Positions 13,944-22,845 of a stretch of 37,305 nucleotides of DNA are shown in pieces. The notes under the pieces are model-generated. The model was not told where the DNA came from and did not search any database. It worked only from the letters and a program-made list of their open reading frames with translations. Position numbers and translations under genes: made by a program. The DNA lies in NCBI GenBank assembly GCA_049472395.1, contig JBLIRR010000055.1, positions 1 to 37,305 on the forward strand, written 5' to 3'. This stretch comes from JBLIRR01 sp049472395 (lineage in GTDB: Bacteria > SZUA-182 > DTGQ01 > JBLIRR01). Each line of letters begins with the position of its first letter. The stretch's first letter is position 1.

Positions 13944-16844
13944 TTGGATCTTAGAGATTTTCTCTTTACTATCAAACGCGACGAGCATCACGCACCAGAC
14001 ATCGTGTACTATAAAATGCTGGCTGGCAGGAAGGCCCGCTTTCATCCACTTGACCCGCCACTTCCCCAGCAAATATACAATGCACTTAAAGCACATGGAG
14101 TGAAGAATCTCTACCTTCATCAAGCAGAAGCGATTCACCGTGCCAGGCAAGGGGGCAATGTGGTGACTGTGACCCCCACTGCAAGTGGCAAAACCCTCGT
14201 GTATATACTGCCTATAATTGAACGTATACTGCATGACCCCAACACGCGAGCCCTGCTGCTTTTCCCCCTTAAAGCCCTTGCGCAGGATCAGCTCAAAAGG
14301 ATTAAAGAAACAGGCGAACAGCTTGGCTTCCCTCTCTCATCGCTCGCTGCCATTTATGACGGGGATACATCCTCTTATATAAGAGGGAAAATTCGCGCCA
14401 ATCCACCTCATATCATTTTATCAAATCCAGATATGCTGCACCATGGAATGCTCCCCTTTCATGCCCAATGGGCCTCCTTCTATAAAAATTTGCGTTATGT
14501 TATCATCGATGAACTCCACACATACAAAGGTGTGTTTGGCAGTCATGTTCTTCAGATACTTCGCCGTCTGAGGCGAATAGCCGCCTTTTATAATGCCGCT
14601 CCTCAATTTCTCGCCACATCGGCCACTATTGCCAATCCCCGTGAGCTTGCCGAGCAACTTACCGGTCTGCCATTTGATCTTGTGGAAGAAAATGGCGCTC
14701 CCTCAACAACACGCCATATTTTTTTTGTGAATCCCACAGCCAGTCTCTATACCTCTGCCACTCGTCTTTTTACCGAAGCCATACAAGCCGGGCAAAAAGC
14801 AATTGTCTTTACCAAAGCTCGCAGGATTACTGAATTAATACATCAATGGACCCTACGCTCACACTCCCATTTTCGGGGAAAAATAAGTGCGTATCGCGCG
14901 GGATACCTCCCCACAGAGCGCCGAGAAATCGAACATAAACTGCAATCAGGTGAATTAATCGGTGTTATTTCCACGAGCGCTCTTGAGATGGGGATCGATA
15001 TCGGTGGTCTTGATGTGTGCATACTTGTAGGCTACCCCGGGACTATTACAAACACATGGCAACGAGCAGGCAGGGTAGGAAGAAAGGAGCGGGATTCTGC
15101 CATATTCTTAATAGCACAACCCGATGCCCTTGACCAATATTTCATGCGCCACCCTCATGATTTTTTTCGCCGCGGGGCAGAAGCAGGAGTTGTTGACGAA
15201 ACAAATCCCTATCTTCTTAAAAGTCATCTCGTCTGTGCAGCACAGGAAGTGCCCCTGCGCAGAGATGATAAGGTATATGCAATTGCTGCACACAAAGAAA
15301 TAATCACGGCACTTACCGACACAAGAGACCTTATTGAGGCAGCAGGAGGCTCGGTATGGTTTAGTAGCCATACGCGCCCCCAGCGTGAGGTTGACATCCG
15401 GGGAGCAGGTTCCACCTTTACTATTATGGAAAAGAAAAAAAGACGTCTTATTGGCCACGTAAGTGGCAGGCAGGCGCTCACAGAATGTCATACAGGTGCT
15501 ATATACCTGCATGGCGGGCAGACTTATATAGTCAAGGAACTTGATTTGGGCGCCCACAATGCATGGGTTGAAAAAGCGGACGCCAACTATTACACAATGG
15601 CACATACTGATAAAGAAACGGAGATTCTCACGATCATTGATAGCCATGAAAAAGACTGTTATAAAGTGAGCCTTGCACGATTAAAGGTTACCGAGCGTGC
15701 AGTGAGCTTTGAGAAACGCAACACCGTAACCCGGGAAAAAATCAGTGAACATGAACTCGATCTTCCACCAATAGTGTATGAGACGGTCGGCCTCTTTCTT
15801 GAGCCACCCCTGCATGCAATGGATGATGTGATCAACTCTAAACGTCATCCCATGGGATCGATCCATGCAATTGAACACGCAAGTCTGGCTATGCTCCCCC
15901 TGTTTGCTCTCTGCGACCGCAATGATGTGGGAGGGATAAGCTTTACAAAACATCTCCAATTAAAGGGAGCAGCTATATTTCTCTATGATGGCCATCCGGG
16001 AGGTGTAGGGCTTGCCGCAAAGGCGTATGAAGTGCTCGATGAATTATTGGCCAAGGTGCTGAGTTTAGTTGAAGAATGCCCCTGCGAAGATGGATGTCCC
16101 TCATGCATTCATTCTCCGAAATGCGGCCATGGGAACGTCCCCCTTGATAAGGGAGGCTGTATTCGACTTTTGCAGCATTTAAATGGGAAAATAGCATGGA
16201 GTAAGCCCCCTTCACAGCCTGTCACGTCCATAACACCAGAAACGACGGACATGCGCATCTGTCCATCTTATACAAATCAATTACCGAAGGTCGAAGGCCG
16301 TGATATTGTTGTTTTTGATCTTGAGACGCAGCTTTCGGCGCAGGAGGTAGGAGGCTGGCATAATGCGCACCTTATGCGTGTCTCGGTAGGTGTTCTCTTC
16401 GAGCGTCGCACAAGTACATTTATTACCTATATGGAGGACACTATTGAAGAGTTGATCAAGCGCCTCTTTAAAGCGGACCTTATTGTCGGGTTTAATCAGA
16501 AAAGGTTTGATTATAATGTGTTGCGTGCCTATACCGGCGATAATCTCAATGCCCTCCCCTCCCTCGACCTGTGCGAAGAAATCCATAAACGGCTCGGCTT
16601 CCGCATTGGTCTTGGGTCCCTCGCCTCTGTGACTCTTGGCTCCTCAAAGATCGCGGATGGGCTTGATGCCTTGCGCTGGTGGAAGGAGGGGAAGATTGAT
16701 GATATCAAGCGATATTGCACAATGGATGTTGAGCTCACTGCCCGCCTTTTTGATTATGTGATCGAGCACGGGTATTTTCTCTATCAAAATAAAAACTACG
16801 GTATTGTGCGCCTTCCCATGGATCTTACTTCTTTATATGCGTAG
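13944..16844 (+). CDS. mrfA: MrfA-type DEAD/DEAH helicase fused to an MrfB-type DnaQ-fold exonuclease
   Basis: 966 residues. Helicase core: Q-like motif LYLHQAEAIHRA, Walker A TPTASGKTLVYILP, DEAH-type DELHTYKG, LATSATIANP, and motif VI QRAGRVGRKERDS. The MrfA/YprA C-terminal zinc cluster follows, CPCEDGCPSCIHSPKCGHGN at about 713-732 (five Cys, enough for one site). From about residue 785 there is an RNase H-like exonuclease: DLE (Asp792/Glu794), LIVGFNQKRFDYNVL, and YCTMDVE with Asp near 928, together a DEDD-type site. In Bacillus, MrfA and MrfB are separate proteins repairing mitomycin C lesions; here both activities sit in one chain. The start is TTG 13944, with AAGGA 6 bases upstream. 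It lies near uvrB on the opposite strand, which supports a repair role. Confidence 0.93.
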   Translation: MDLRDFLFTIKRDEHHAPDIVYYKMLAGRKARFHPLDPPLPQQIYNALKAHGVKNLYLHQAEAIHRARQGGNVVTVTPTASGKTLVYILPIIERILHDPNTRALLLFPLKALAQDQLKRIKETGEQLGFPLSSLAAIYDGDTSSYIRGKIRANPPHIILSNPDMLHHGMLPFHAQWASFYKNLRYVIIDELHTYKGVFGSHVLQILRRLRRIAAFYNAAPQFLATSATIANPRELAEQLTGLPFDLVEENGAPSTTRHIFFVNPTASLYTSATRLFTEAIQAGQKAIVFTKARRITELIHQWTLRSHSHFRGKISAYRAGYLPTERREIEHKLQSGELIGVISTSALEMGIDIGGLDVCILVGYPGTITNTWQRAGRVGRKERDSAIFLIAQPDALDQYFMRHPHDFFRRGAEAGVVDETNPYLLKSHLVCAAQEVPLRRDDKVYAIAAHKEIITALTDTRDLIEAAGGSVWFSSHTRPQREVDIRGAGSTFTIMEKKKRRLIGHVSGRQALTECHTGAIYLHGGQTYIVKELDLGAHNAWVEKADANYYTMAHTDKETEILTIIDSHEKDCYKVSLARLKVTERAVSFEKRNTVTREKISEHELDLPPIVYETVGLFLEPPLHAMDDVINSKRHPMGSIHAIEHASLAMLPLFALCDRNDVGGISFTKHLQLKGAAIFLYDGHPGGVGLAAKAYEVLDELLAKVLSLVEECPCEDGCPSCIHSPKCGHGNVPLDKGGCIRLLQHLNGKIAWSKPPSQPVTSITPETTDMRICPSYTNQLPKVEGRDIVVFDLETQLSAQEVGGWHNAHLMRVSVGVLFERRTSTFITYMEDTIEELIKRLFKADLIVGFNQKRFDYNVLRAYTGDNLNALPSLDLCEEIHKRLGFRIGLGSLASVTLGSSKIADGLDALRWWKEGKIDDIKRYCTMDVELTARLFDYVIEHGYFLYQNKNYGIVRLPMDLTSLYA

Positions 16845-16898
16845 CGAGGCTGGTTACCGGATGCTCGATGCCGAATAAAAAATAAAAGAAAGGAATAT

Positions 16899-18647
16899 TC
16901 ACGCTGGCGCAAGTATGACACCCGTCCCTGCGTGAGTATGATAATCGCCGCGTACATAGGGAACGTGAGGAATGCCGCGTACGTTCACCTTAAGCTCATG
17001 CCCATCAGCAATTACTTTCCATTTGCCTTTGGGTAAATGGAAATCCTGACCATTTTTACTGCCATTAAGAAGGACAACGACAGGACGCCGCGGCCAAAAT
17101 CTTCCCCTCGCAGGAGGTTTTAACGCGTAACCGAGTGCATTAAAATTGTCATTGTGCGGGTGGCCTTTTGGAAAAATCCAATCAATATCCCACCGGCTGT
17201 AGGTACCATGACGTTCGCGCAGTTGTGTGGTGTACTTGAAATGCGGTAATTGTTTGCGTAGGGAGATTAAATGTGCAACGGCAGTGACAAGATCCTGATG
17301 ATCACTCGCATTATCCCAATTAATTTGGTTAAGATCCGGATTGTCATAACTATTCTCATGGCCATGCTTTGTAAACATCAGTTCTGTCCCTTCGCCCAGC
17401 ATGGGGATACCTTGCGAAGTCATCACCAGCATAACACCGAGAAACACGCGGTGTTTTTCACCATCTACTATATCCGCTAATGTCAAGCCATCATGACTGG
17501 ATAAGTAATTGACACATTGTTGCGGCCGGCATGCCCAACCCCCATCTTTAAGGTGAGTTCCTTTAATAGCGCACATCAGCCGATCACGATTGTGATGATC
17601 ACCATTGCCTTGAATAAAGGTTTTACCCGGTTCACGAAAATCATCATTCCACACTGCCCATTGTGTATTGGCAAAGTCACCATGCAAATCACCCTTGCTC
17701 CAACACGCCCCGCTCAGCGCCCATGGTTCTGCGATACGATAAATGTGATTCGGTAAGCGTTTGTCAATTTCCAACATGGTATCCTTGTCATGCAATGCCG
17801 CCAAATCAAAACGGAAACCATCAAAATGGTATTTATCCACAAGGTGTTGCAAGGTTTGAATAATACTTTCACGAATGAAGGGATGCTCGGTACGGATCGT
17901 GGGACCACAGCCGGAACCATGACAAAAATCGCCATTTTCATATTTGCGATAGACAATATCCTCCCCCCATGCCTTCACCCACAACTCACCACCGTGGTTA
18001 AATACCACATCAAGCAATACCGGAATACCTTCCCCATGCATGGCATCGACCATAGACATCACTTCACGGTTCACTTCATGTGGATTGACCGCATAGCATT
18101 CACGCATCGCATGAAATGAGGTTGAAAAGTAGCCCCAATCCTGACCTAACAATTTATCACTGGCGTGCAGGGGCAAAAATTCAACCGCGACATGAAGCCT
18201 TTTAAGGTGGGCGAGCACAAACTTGGATTGCACACCAAGGTAGGTACCGCGATACAAGTCATTTTCAACTTGGGCGCTGGGATGACGGCTAAGAGCGGGA
18301 AGATGTGTCTCGTAAATAACGATGTCACGCAGTGGTGGAGCCTTAAATTTACGGTGTTTCCACCGGTATCGAATATCGGTGAAATAAGAAAAGAGCTTGC
18401 CATTATCACACAAAACAGCGTGCGCAAAGGGATCGGCGATATTTACTCTCTTGCCATTAATGCGCATTTCGAAATGATAGGTCTTACCATTTAGTTTTTT
18501 CCGGTGGGGCAATTTTGCACTCCACATGCCGCGGCGGTTTTTACGCATCTGCAAAGGTTTCCTTTTACCCTCCACAAAAAGCGATACAGATTCAGCATCC
18601 GGGCAGTAGAATTGAACGATTGTTCGACGCCAAGGTAACATTGACAC
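16899..18647 (-). CDS. GH13 alpha-glucan debranching-type enzyme (isoamylase/pullulanase-like)
   Basis: 582 residues. N-terminal CBM48-like sandwich (VQFYCPDAESVSLFVEG ... WSAKLPHR) then a GH13 barrel. Catalytic residues by motif: nucleophile Asp near 281 in FDGFRFDLAALHD, acid/base Glu near 307 in RIAEPWAL, and third Asp near 384 in LSSHDG. IPVLLDVVFNHGG is the first conserved region. It is shorter than GlgX (about 650-700), with loops reduced and a compact C-terminal sheet. The family includes debranching enzymes, pullulanases and trehalohydrolases; the DLAALHD form and missing trehalohydrolase motifs favour debranching, without certainty. Start GTG 18647 with AAAGGGGG before it; ATG 18641 is also possible. 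Convergent with the helicase fusion, 54 bases apart. No glycogen genes adjoin it. Confidence 0.85.
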   Translation of the reverse strand: MSMLPWRRTIVQFYCPDAESVSLFVEGKRKPLQMRKNRRGMWSAKLPHRKKLNGKTYHFEMRINGKRVNIADPFAHAVLCDNGKLFSYFTDIRYRWKHRKFKAPPLRDIVIYETHLPALSRHPSAQVENDLYRGTYLGVQSKFVLAHLKRLHVAVEFLPLHASDKLLGQDWGYFSTSFHAMRECYAVNPHEVNREVMSMVDAMHGEGIPVLLDVVFNHGGELWVKAWGEDIVYRKYENGDFCHGSGCGPTIRTEHPFIRESIIQTLQHLVDKYHFDGFRFDLAALHDKDTMLEIDKRLPNHIYRIAEPWALSGACWSKGDLHGDFANTQWAVWNDDFREPGKTFIQGNGDHHNRDRLMCAIKGTHLKDGGWACRPQQCVNYLSSHDGLTLADIVDGEKHRVFLGVMLVMTSQGIPMLGEGTELMFTKHGHENSYDNPDLNQINWDNASDHQDLVTAVAHLISLRKQLPHFKYTTQLRERHGTYSRWDIDWIFPKGHPHNDNFNALGYALKPPARGRFWPRRPVVVLLNGSKNGQDFHLPKGKWKVIADGHELKVNVRGIPHVPYVRGDYHTHAGTGVILAPA

Positions 18648-19037
18648 CAGAGCCCCCTTTATCCTTAACTAATTTTGGCATTGATTACTCCACATCCTAT
18701 GATTGGACAGTGACTTTTTTATTATTGCCGATGATTATTTCATGTCGTGGTAGACCGGTTTACTCATTATTACATCGAAATACCAGTTAATCATTATCCC
18801 TCAGCCACACTAATTTTATCGGCTTTTTAAAAGAATGCATTAGAAGACAAGGAGATTTATTTTTACCATATTTTTATAGCAGTGTCAAGTTTTTTGTGTA
18901 AATTTTTCATTAACCAGTTTTTTCATATTTTTATTATTCTTAATCTGATAAATCATTTTTTTCAAGTTAGCCGATATTAAAATAGGTGACTGACGATAAT
19001 GAGATGAATTTAATGTAAAAATAAGAAGGAGATTAAT
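18648..19037. other. intergenic region between GH13 gene and Hsp70 island
   Basis: Divergent promoter space of ~390 bases. The left half has moderate GC, the right half is very AT-rich. It ends in the AAGGAG at 19026-19031 that serves the first gene of the island. No gene or clear hairpin seen. Confidence 0.5.
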
Positions 19038-19844
19038 ATGGATACATGCCCTGTGTGTGAAAAAGAATATGATCAAAAGCCATTAATGCCTTTTAATAAG
19101 GAAGAAATAGAAGATTTAAAAACTCAAGTGAGCGAATTTTTGGCGAATAAATTTGATTTTATTCTCATAAAAACCTCGCAAGAAATGGATAAGAAGCCAG
19201 ATAGTGCTGAGGGGGGGGTGATTAAATATTTTCAGGTGGGCGCAGCTAAAGAGCCAATTTATCTTAACTTGAGGACCGCCAATGAACTTAACGATTTAGT
19301 TGATCGCATAATCAATCTTGCCAGGGAGATGGAGCAGACTATCAATGGTCTTCTTGACGATTATGACGGAAAGATTGAAAAGGATCTTTTTGAAAGTGTG
19401 CAGCTCATTTGGAAACTGATTGGCAGGTTTATAAAACAATTGGAAAAGCAGAAAAGCAAGCTTAAGATAGCCGATGACTCAGATACAGAAAAGATGCAAT
19501 ATCAACTCTATGAATTTATCAGAAAGAATTTTGATGCATATCTCTTGGATAGAATTATTCCTCCTATTTTTGAGGGGATGAAGGGGGGGAATATCCCTGT
19601 TTATGAGTCAATCCTAAAACATATAAATGAGTTTCTCTCTCATTTGGGAATCACTACCATTGAGTTAAAAGAAAATCAAGATATTGATTATGACCTTTGT
19701 GAACCGATTGAGGCACAAGATAATGAAACCGATGACTATAAGCTTAAGAATTGTATAAAAAAGGTCATTCAACTCCCCTATGTGTTTGATCTAAATCATA
19801 TAGTGAAAGAGGGCAAAATAGTCGGCTGGAGGTTTTCCGGGTGA
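19038..19844 (+). CDS. putative GrpE-like exchange factor, first gene of the Hsp70 island
   Basis: 268 residues, no confident family match. It begins with CPVC and a helical N-terminal half rich in Lys/Glu (LVDRIINLAREMEQTI, LIGRFIKQLEKQKSKL). The C-terminal half has a GrpE-like order: a helix pair ending LDRIIPPIFEGM, a long helix with a turn at HLGITTIEL, then a short beta-like tail DLCEPIEAQDNETDDYKL, VIQLPYVF and IVKEGKIVGW. This recalls the GrpE wing, which typically reads ETDDPEL-x-GY-x-V-V-x-A-x-V. I infer a nucleotide-exchange role for the Hsp70-like ATPases downstream. It has a good SD (AAGGAG, 6 bases before ATG). A hairpin follows its stop. Alternative: an unrelated helical adaptor. 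Confidence 0.5.
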   Translation: MDTCPVCEKEYDQKPLMPFNKEEIEDLKTQVSEFLANKFDFILIKTSQEMDKKPDSAEGGVIKYFQVGAAKEPIYLNLRTANELNDLVDRIINLAREMEQTINGLLDDYDGKIEKDLFESVQLIWKLIGRFIKQLEKQKSKLKIADDSDTEKMQYQLYEFIRKNFDAYLLDRIIPPIFEGMKGGNIPVYESILKHINEFLSHLGITTIELKENQDIDYDLCEPIEAQDNETDDYKLKNCIKKVIQLPYVFDLNHIVKEGKIVGWRFSG

Positions 19845-19880
19845 TGGGAAGCCTTTAATAATCAAAAATATTAGAAATGC

Positions 19881-19921
19881 GAAGCTCCGCCGCAATTAAC
19901 CTTTAACCTTGGCGGAGCTTC
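19881..19921. terminator. hairpin between convergent genes
   Basis: An exact 11-bp stem, GAAGCTCCGCC at 19881-19891 and GGCGGAGCTTC at 19911-19921, with a 19-base loop. It lies between the ends of the GrpE-like gene and the DUF2934 gene. There is no long U tract on the plus side; T-rich sequence follows on the minus side, so it may work mainly leftwards or as a two-way terminator. Confidence 0.55.
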
Positions 19922-19934
19922 TAAAGAGAATTTC

Positions 19935-20135
19935 TTACGCTTTCAGAGGATTACAGTAATCTCTCATTACTATTTCCTCAGCCTTCAACCAATCAGCCCA
20001 ATCATCACCTTCTGTGCATCCTCTTTGCTCAAAAAGTTCATAAGCCTTTAAATTAATTCTTCTAAAAATATCTTCTTGTAGGGCTGCGTTACTTTTTTTT
20101 GAATAATTTTTTTTGGTTGTGCTTTTGCTTTCCAT
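19935..20135 (-). CDS. DUF2934 protein (66 aa)
   Basis: Basic Ser/Lys/Thr-rich N-terminus (KSTTKKNYSKKSN), then IRRINLKAYELFEQRG-type helix, GCTEGDDWADWLKAEE and a short tail. The pattern RAYELxExRGxxxGxDxxDWxxAE is the DUF2934 signature. The family is small and of unknown function, found across many Gram-negative groups. It is the only leftward gene inside the Hsp70 island. An SD-like GGAAGGATGG lies just before the ATG. Confidence 0.8.
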   Translation of the reverse strand: MESKSTTKKNYSKKSNAALQEDIFRRINLKAYELFEQRGCTEGDDWADWLKAEEIVMRDYCNPLKA

Positions 20136-20456
20136 CCTTCCTTTGCCTCCTTTTTTAGTTTTTCATTCCGCTAGAATAAGCTATGCATCACACTACACTC
20201 GATATTTGCTTATTCCGCGTCGCTGTAAAAATCAAATAATAATGTAATAATATTCTTCTTCGGCATTTATATAATCCTCTTCACTATAATTTTTGTTTAA
20301 AAAAAAAAATTATTTAATCAGAAAAAAAAATCGATGAATCAAGAGAGTATTTGTCGATAAAAAATGAAGGAAAAAAAATTGAGTATATGAAAGGAATGAG
20401 AAGTCTTTATAAATTCTCAAGGACGACAAAACCATCAAATAAGAACGGAGGGTAAA
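20136..20456. other. AT-rich promoter region of the first Hsp70-like gene
   Basis: Roughly 320 bases, strongly AT-rich, with a short TGAGAA/TTCTCA inverted repeat at about 20396-20419 and GGAGGG at 20447-20452 serving the ATG at 20457. No CIRCE heat-shock operator was found. Confidence 0.5.
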
Positions 20457-22736
20457 ATGTTCGGATTCAAAAAAAAGGAAGAAAAGAATGAAAAGAATCT
20501 TGATATGCCAAGCAGAGTAAAAGAAAACGCTGAGATGTCCGCTGCTGAGGAAGAAAAGCCAGGTAATACTGCAATGCCAAATAGAGTAAAGGAAAATGTT
20601 GAGTTGTCTGCTGGCGAGGATAAGGTGCAGGATAATATTGAGAAGCCAAGTAGAGTGGGGGAAGATGTTGAGCTCTCTGCTGCTGAGGAAGAAGAGCTAA
20701 ATGATGGTGATGATGCATGTGATTTATCGGATCAGGAAGAAGAAGATGGTGAATTGTCCGCTGCTGAGGAACAGGAAGCGGATAATATTGAGAAACCAAG
20801 TAGATTAGGGGAAGATGGTGAATTGTCCGCTGCTGAGGCAGAGGGAGCGGATAATATTGAGAAACCAAGCAGAGTCGGGGAAGATGGTGAATTGTCCGCT
20901 GCTGAAGAACAGGAAGCGGATAATATTGAGAAGCCAAGTAGATTAGAGGACGATGTTGAGCTCTCTGCTGCTGAGGAAGAGGAAGCGGATGATCTTGATT
21001 CAGCACATGAGGTGTCAGATCAAGAAGAAGAAAGTGAAGAAGATACTCTAGAATCAGAGAGCGCAGATACCAAGGAAGAAGCGGGAGAAGAGGCTGAGCT
21101 TTACTCTATCGAGGGTATGGGAATTGGAATTGATTTGGGAACAACCAATTCCGAGGTTTCATATATTGTGGATGGGAAACTGAATAATCTAAAGATTAAA
21201 AATGACACGATTATTCCCTCGGCATTATTTTTCGAATCAAATGATAAAATATATTATGGAAAACCGGCACTCAAGAGAGGTCTGGAGAACAAGAAGTCGG
21301 CTATCAGACATTTTAAGAGGAAATTACAGGATAATAATGAAATGTTTCAGGTTGAATTTGCCAATAAGGATATTCAACCTCAAGAAAATGCTACATTAGA
21401 TGACATTCTCACTAACGCAGGATGCACTATAGGTGCTGATGGAACAGTACCCGTTACAGGCGAAGCTGCTGCTGCTTTATTCTTAAAATATTTAAAAGAA
21501 GAGGCAATGAAACAAATTGGCAATATTAACAAAGCAGTTATTACTGTCCCGGCTAATTTTAATCAAGCAGAGATCGAAAAAATCAAAAGGGCAGGAGAAC
21601 AGGCGGGATTTAATGATATAAAGATCCTCAAGGAGCCGACAGCTGCTGCCATAGCGTATTCAGTAGATCAAGCGGAGAACGATAATAAAAAGATACTGGT
21701 CTATGATTTTGGTGGAGGAACCTTCGATGTCTCAATTATAGATGTAAAAGTCGACAGCTCAGGGCAAAAAAAACTGGAAGTAATCGAGACTGGCGGAAAT
21801 CCCAGATTGGGTGGAGAGGATTTAACTCAGGAATTGGTTCACTACATTTATGATAAATTAGAAGAGCAATTTGATCTTAATATGGAGAGCTTAAAAGAGA
21901 GCGGATTAGCGCCAGAAGAATTTATCTGGAATGAAAATGAAATTTATAAGGAAGCAGAACAAAGAAAGGCTGAGCTTTCGGAAAGCGATCACACTACTCT
22001 TTGTTTTCCGATTCTCTATGTAAAAAAGGGAGAGCAAAGAAAATTTGAGCTGCCCCTTACCAGAGTCAAGTTTGAAGATATTATAAAGGATAAGATTAAG
22101 GAAACCATAGATATCTTGGATAATATTCTAAAAAGCTCTTCGCTAAAAGAAGAAGATATTGATATTGTTGCTTTAGCTGGTGGTAGTTCATTATTGCCGA
22201 TCATTCAAAATGCAGTAGAGAAACATTTTGGCAAGTTGCCCACGTTAAATAGGAATGCAGCGACGGTAATTTCTGAAGGTGCGGCTATTGTGGCCCAGAA
22301 CGAATGGAATAAGTTTGAAGAGTCTGTCGGAGGACACGTTTCCTATCTTGAAAATACTAACTATGATTTTGGCGTTGGAATAAAAGGGAAGAAATTTGAC
22401 TGTTTAATTCAGAGTGGAGAACAATTACCCGCAAAAGCTGAAAAAATTTATTCTCTGGTTGAAGATAATCAAGAGAATTTAAGAATTCCAGTTTTCCGTC
22501 GTAATAAGTTAAGTGGCCAAACTGAAAGAACCTATGATAAAGGAATAGAATTCGTGGATGAAATTCTTATCACGAATCTGCCCCCGATGAAACAAACTGA
22601 AGCGAGCGTTATAGTGAGTTTTGAGTTAACTCAAGAAGATATTCTCGATGTAGATGTCGCGATTAAAGATTCTTCAGATAAATTAGTTAATTCAAAAGAT
22701 GTACGGATAGAAAAATCTAGCAGGTTAGAAAGATAG
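20457..22736 (+). CDS. Hsp70-like ATPase 1 with acidic repeat extension
   Basis: 759 residues. Residues 1-220 are an acidic extension containing repeats of the form KPSRVGEDGELSAAEE. The Hsp70 ATPase domain starts at 221: IDLGTTNSEVSY (phosphate 1, 225-232), ITVPANFNQAEIE, EPTAAAIAY, DFGGGTFDVS (phosphate 2, about 417), and LAGGSSLLPIIQ (adenosine, about 573). After residue ~600 a reduced beta domain follows; the helical lid of DnaK is absent. The fold belongs to Hsp70 ATPases that cycle with a client or partner. It is the first of three ATPase genes on this strand, with GGAGGG before the ATG. The final residues KSSRLER echo the PSRLG/E of the repeats. Not a housekeeping DnaK, given the divergence, missing lid and absent dnaJ. 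Confidence 0.92.
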   Translation: MFGFKKKEEKNEKNLDMPSRVKENAEMSAAEEEKPGNTAMPNRVKENVELSAGEDKVQDNIEKPSRVGEDVELSAAEEEELNDGDDACDLSDQEEEDGELSAAEEQEADNIEKPSRLGEDGELSAAEAEGADNIEKPSRVGEDGELSAAEEQEADNIEKPSRLEDDVELSAAEEEEADDLDSAHEVSDQEEESEEDTLESESADTKEEAGEEAELYSIEGMGIGIDLGTTNSEVSYIVDGKLNNLKIKNDTIIPSALFFESNDKIYYGKPALKRGLENKKSAIRHFKRKLQDNNEMFQVEFANKDIQPQENATLDDILTNAGCTIGADGTVPVTGEAAAALFLKYLKEEAMKQIGNINKAVITVPANFNQAEIEKIKRAGEQAGFNDIKILKEPTAAAIAYSVDQAENDNKKILVYDFGGGTFDVSIIDVKVDSSGQKKLEVIETGGNPRLGGEDLTQELVHYIYDKLEEQFDLNMESLKESGLAPEEFIWNENEIYKEAEQRKAELSESDHTTLCFPILYVKKGEQRKFELPLTRVKFEDIIKDKIKETIDILDNILKSSSLKEEDIDIVALAGGSSLLPIIQNAVEKHFGKLPTLNRNAATVISEGAAIVAQNEWNKFEESVGGHVSYLENTNYDFGVGIKGKKFDCLIQSGEQLPAKAEKIYSLVEDNQENLRIPVFRRNKLSGQTERTYDKGIEFVDEILITNLPPMKQTEASVIVSFELTQEDILDVDVAIKDSSDKLVNSKDVRIEKSSRLER
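20508..20990 (+). repeat. 69-bp tandem repeats coding a 23-residue acidic unit
   Basis: The unit KPSRVGEDGELSAAEEQEADNIE is encoded about six to seven times between residues 17 and 180 of Hsp70-like protein 1. The three central copies are almost identical. The copies at 20508-20640 are more divergent, and two copies carry an inserted DD-x-x-x-SDQEE segment. Confidence 0.8.
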
Positions 22737-22749
22737 CATAGAAAGCGTT

Positions 22750-22780
22750 GGACTAAGCCGTGTAAAGCGCGGCTTAGTCC
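22750..22780. other. intercistronic hairpin between Hsp70-like genes 1 and 2
   Basis: Exact 10-bp stem GGACTAAGCC (22750-22759) and GGCTTAGTCC (22771-22780), extended by a G-C pair, loop about 9-11 bases. It is followed by A, not T, so it is not a standard plus-strand terminator. It may stabilise or process a joint transcript, or separate the two genes. Confidence 0.55.
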
Positions 22781-22845
22781 GGCAAAAAAATAATAACGAA
22801 TCTTAGAGTATAAGAAAGGAAAATAATTGGTGGGAGGTTCTTTAG

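Noticed and set aside
20136..20456. Heat-shock operator (CIRCE) before the Hsp70-like gene
   Set aside because: No TTAGCACTC/GAGTGCTAA type inverted repeat is present.
20508..20990. Possible CRISPR-like array
   Set aside because: Repeats are in-frame multiples of three without unique spacers and lie within an Hsp70-like gene.
20467..21006. Minus-strand repeat protein rich in Pro/Gln/His
   Set aside because: It is a shadow of the acidic repeat in Hsp70-like protein 1; the repeats derive from the same 69-bp DNA unit.
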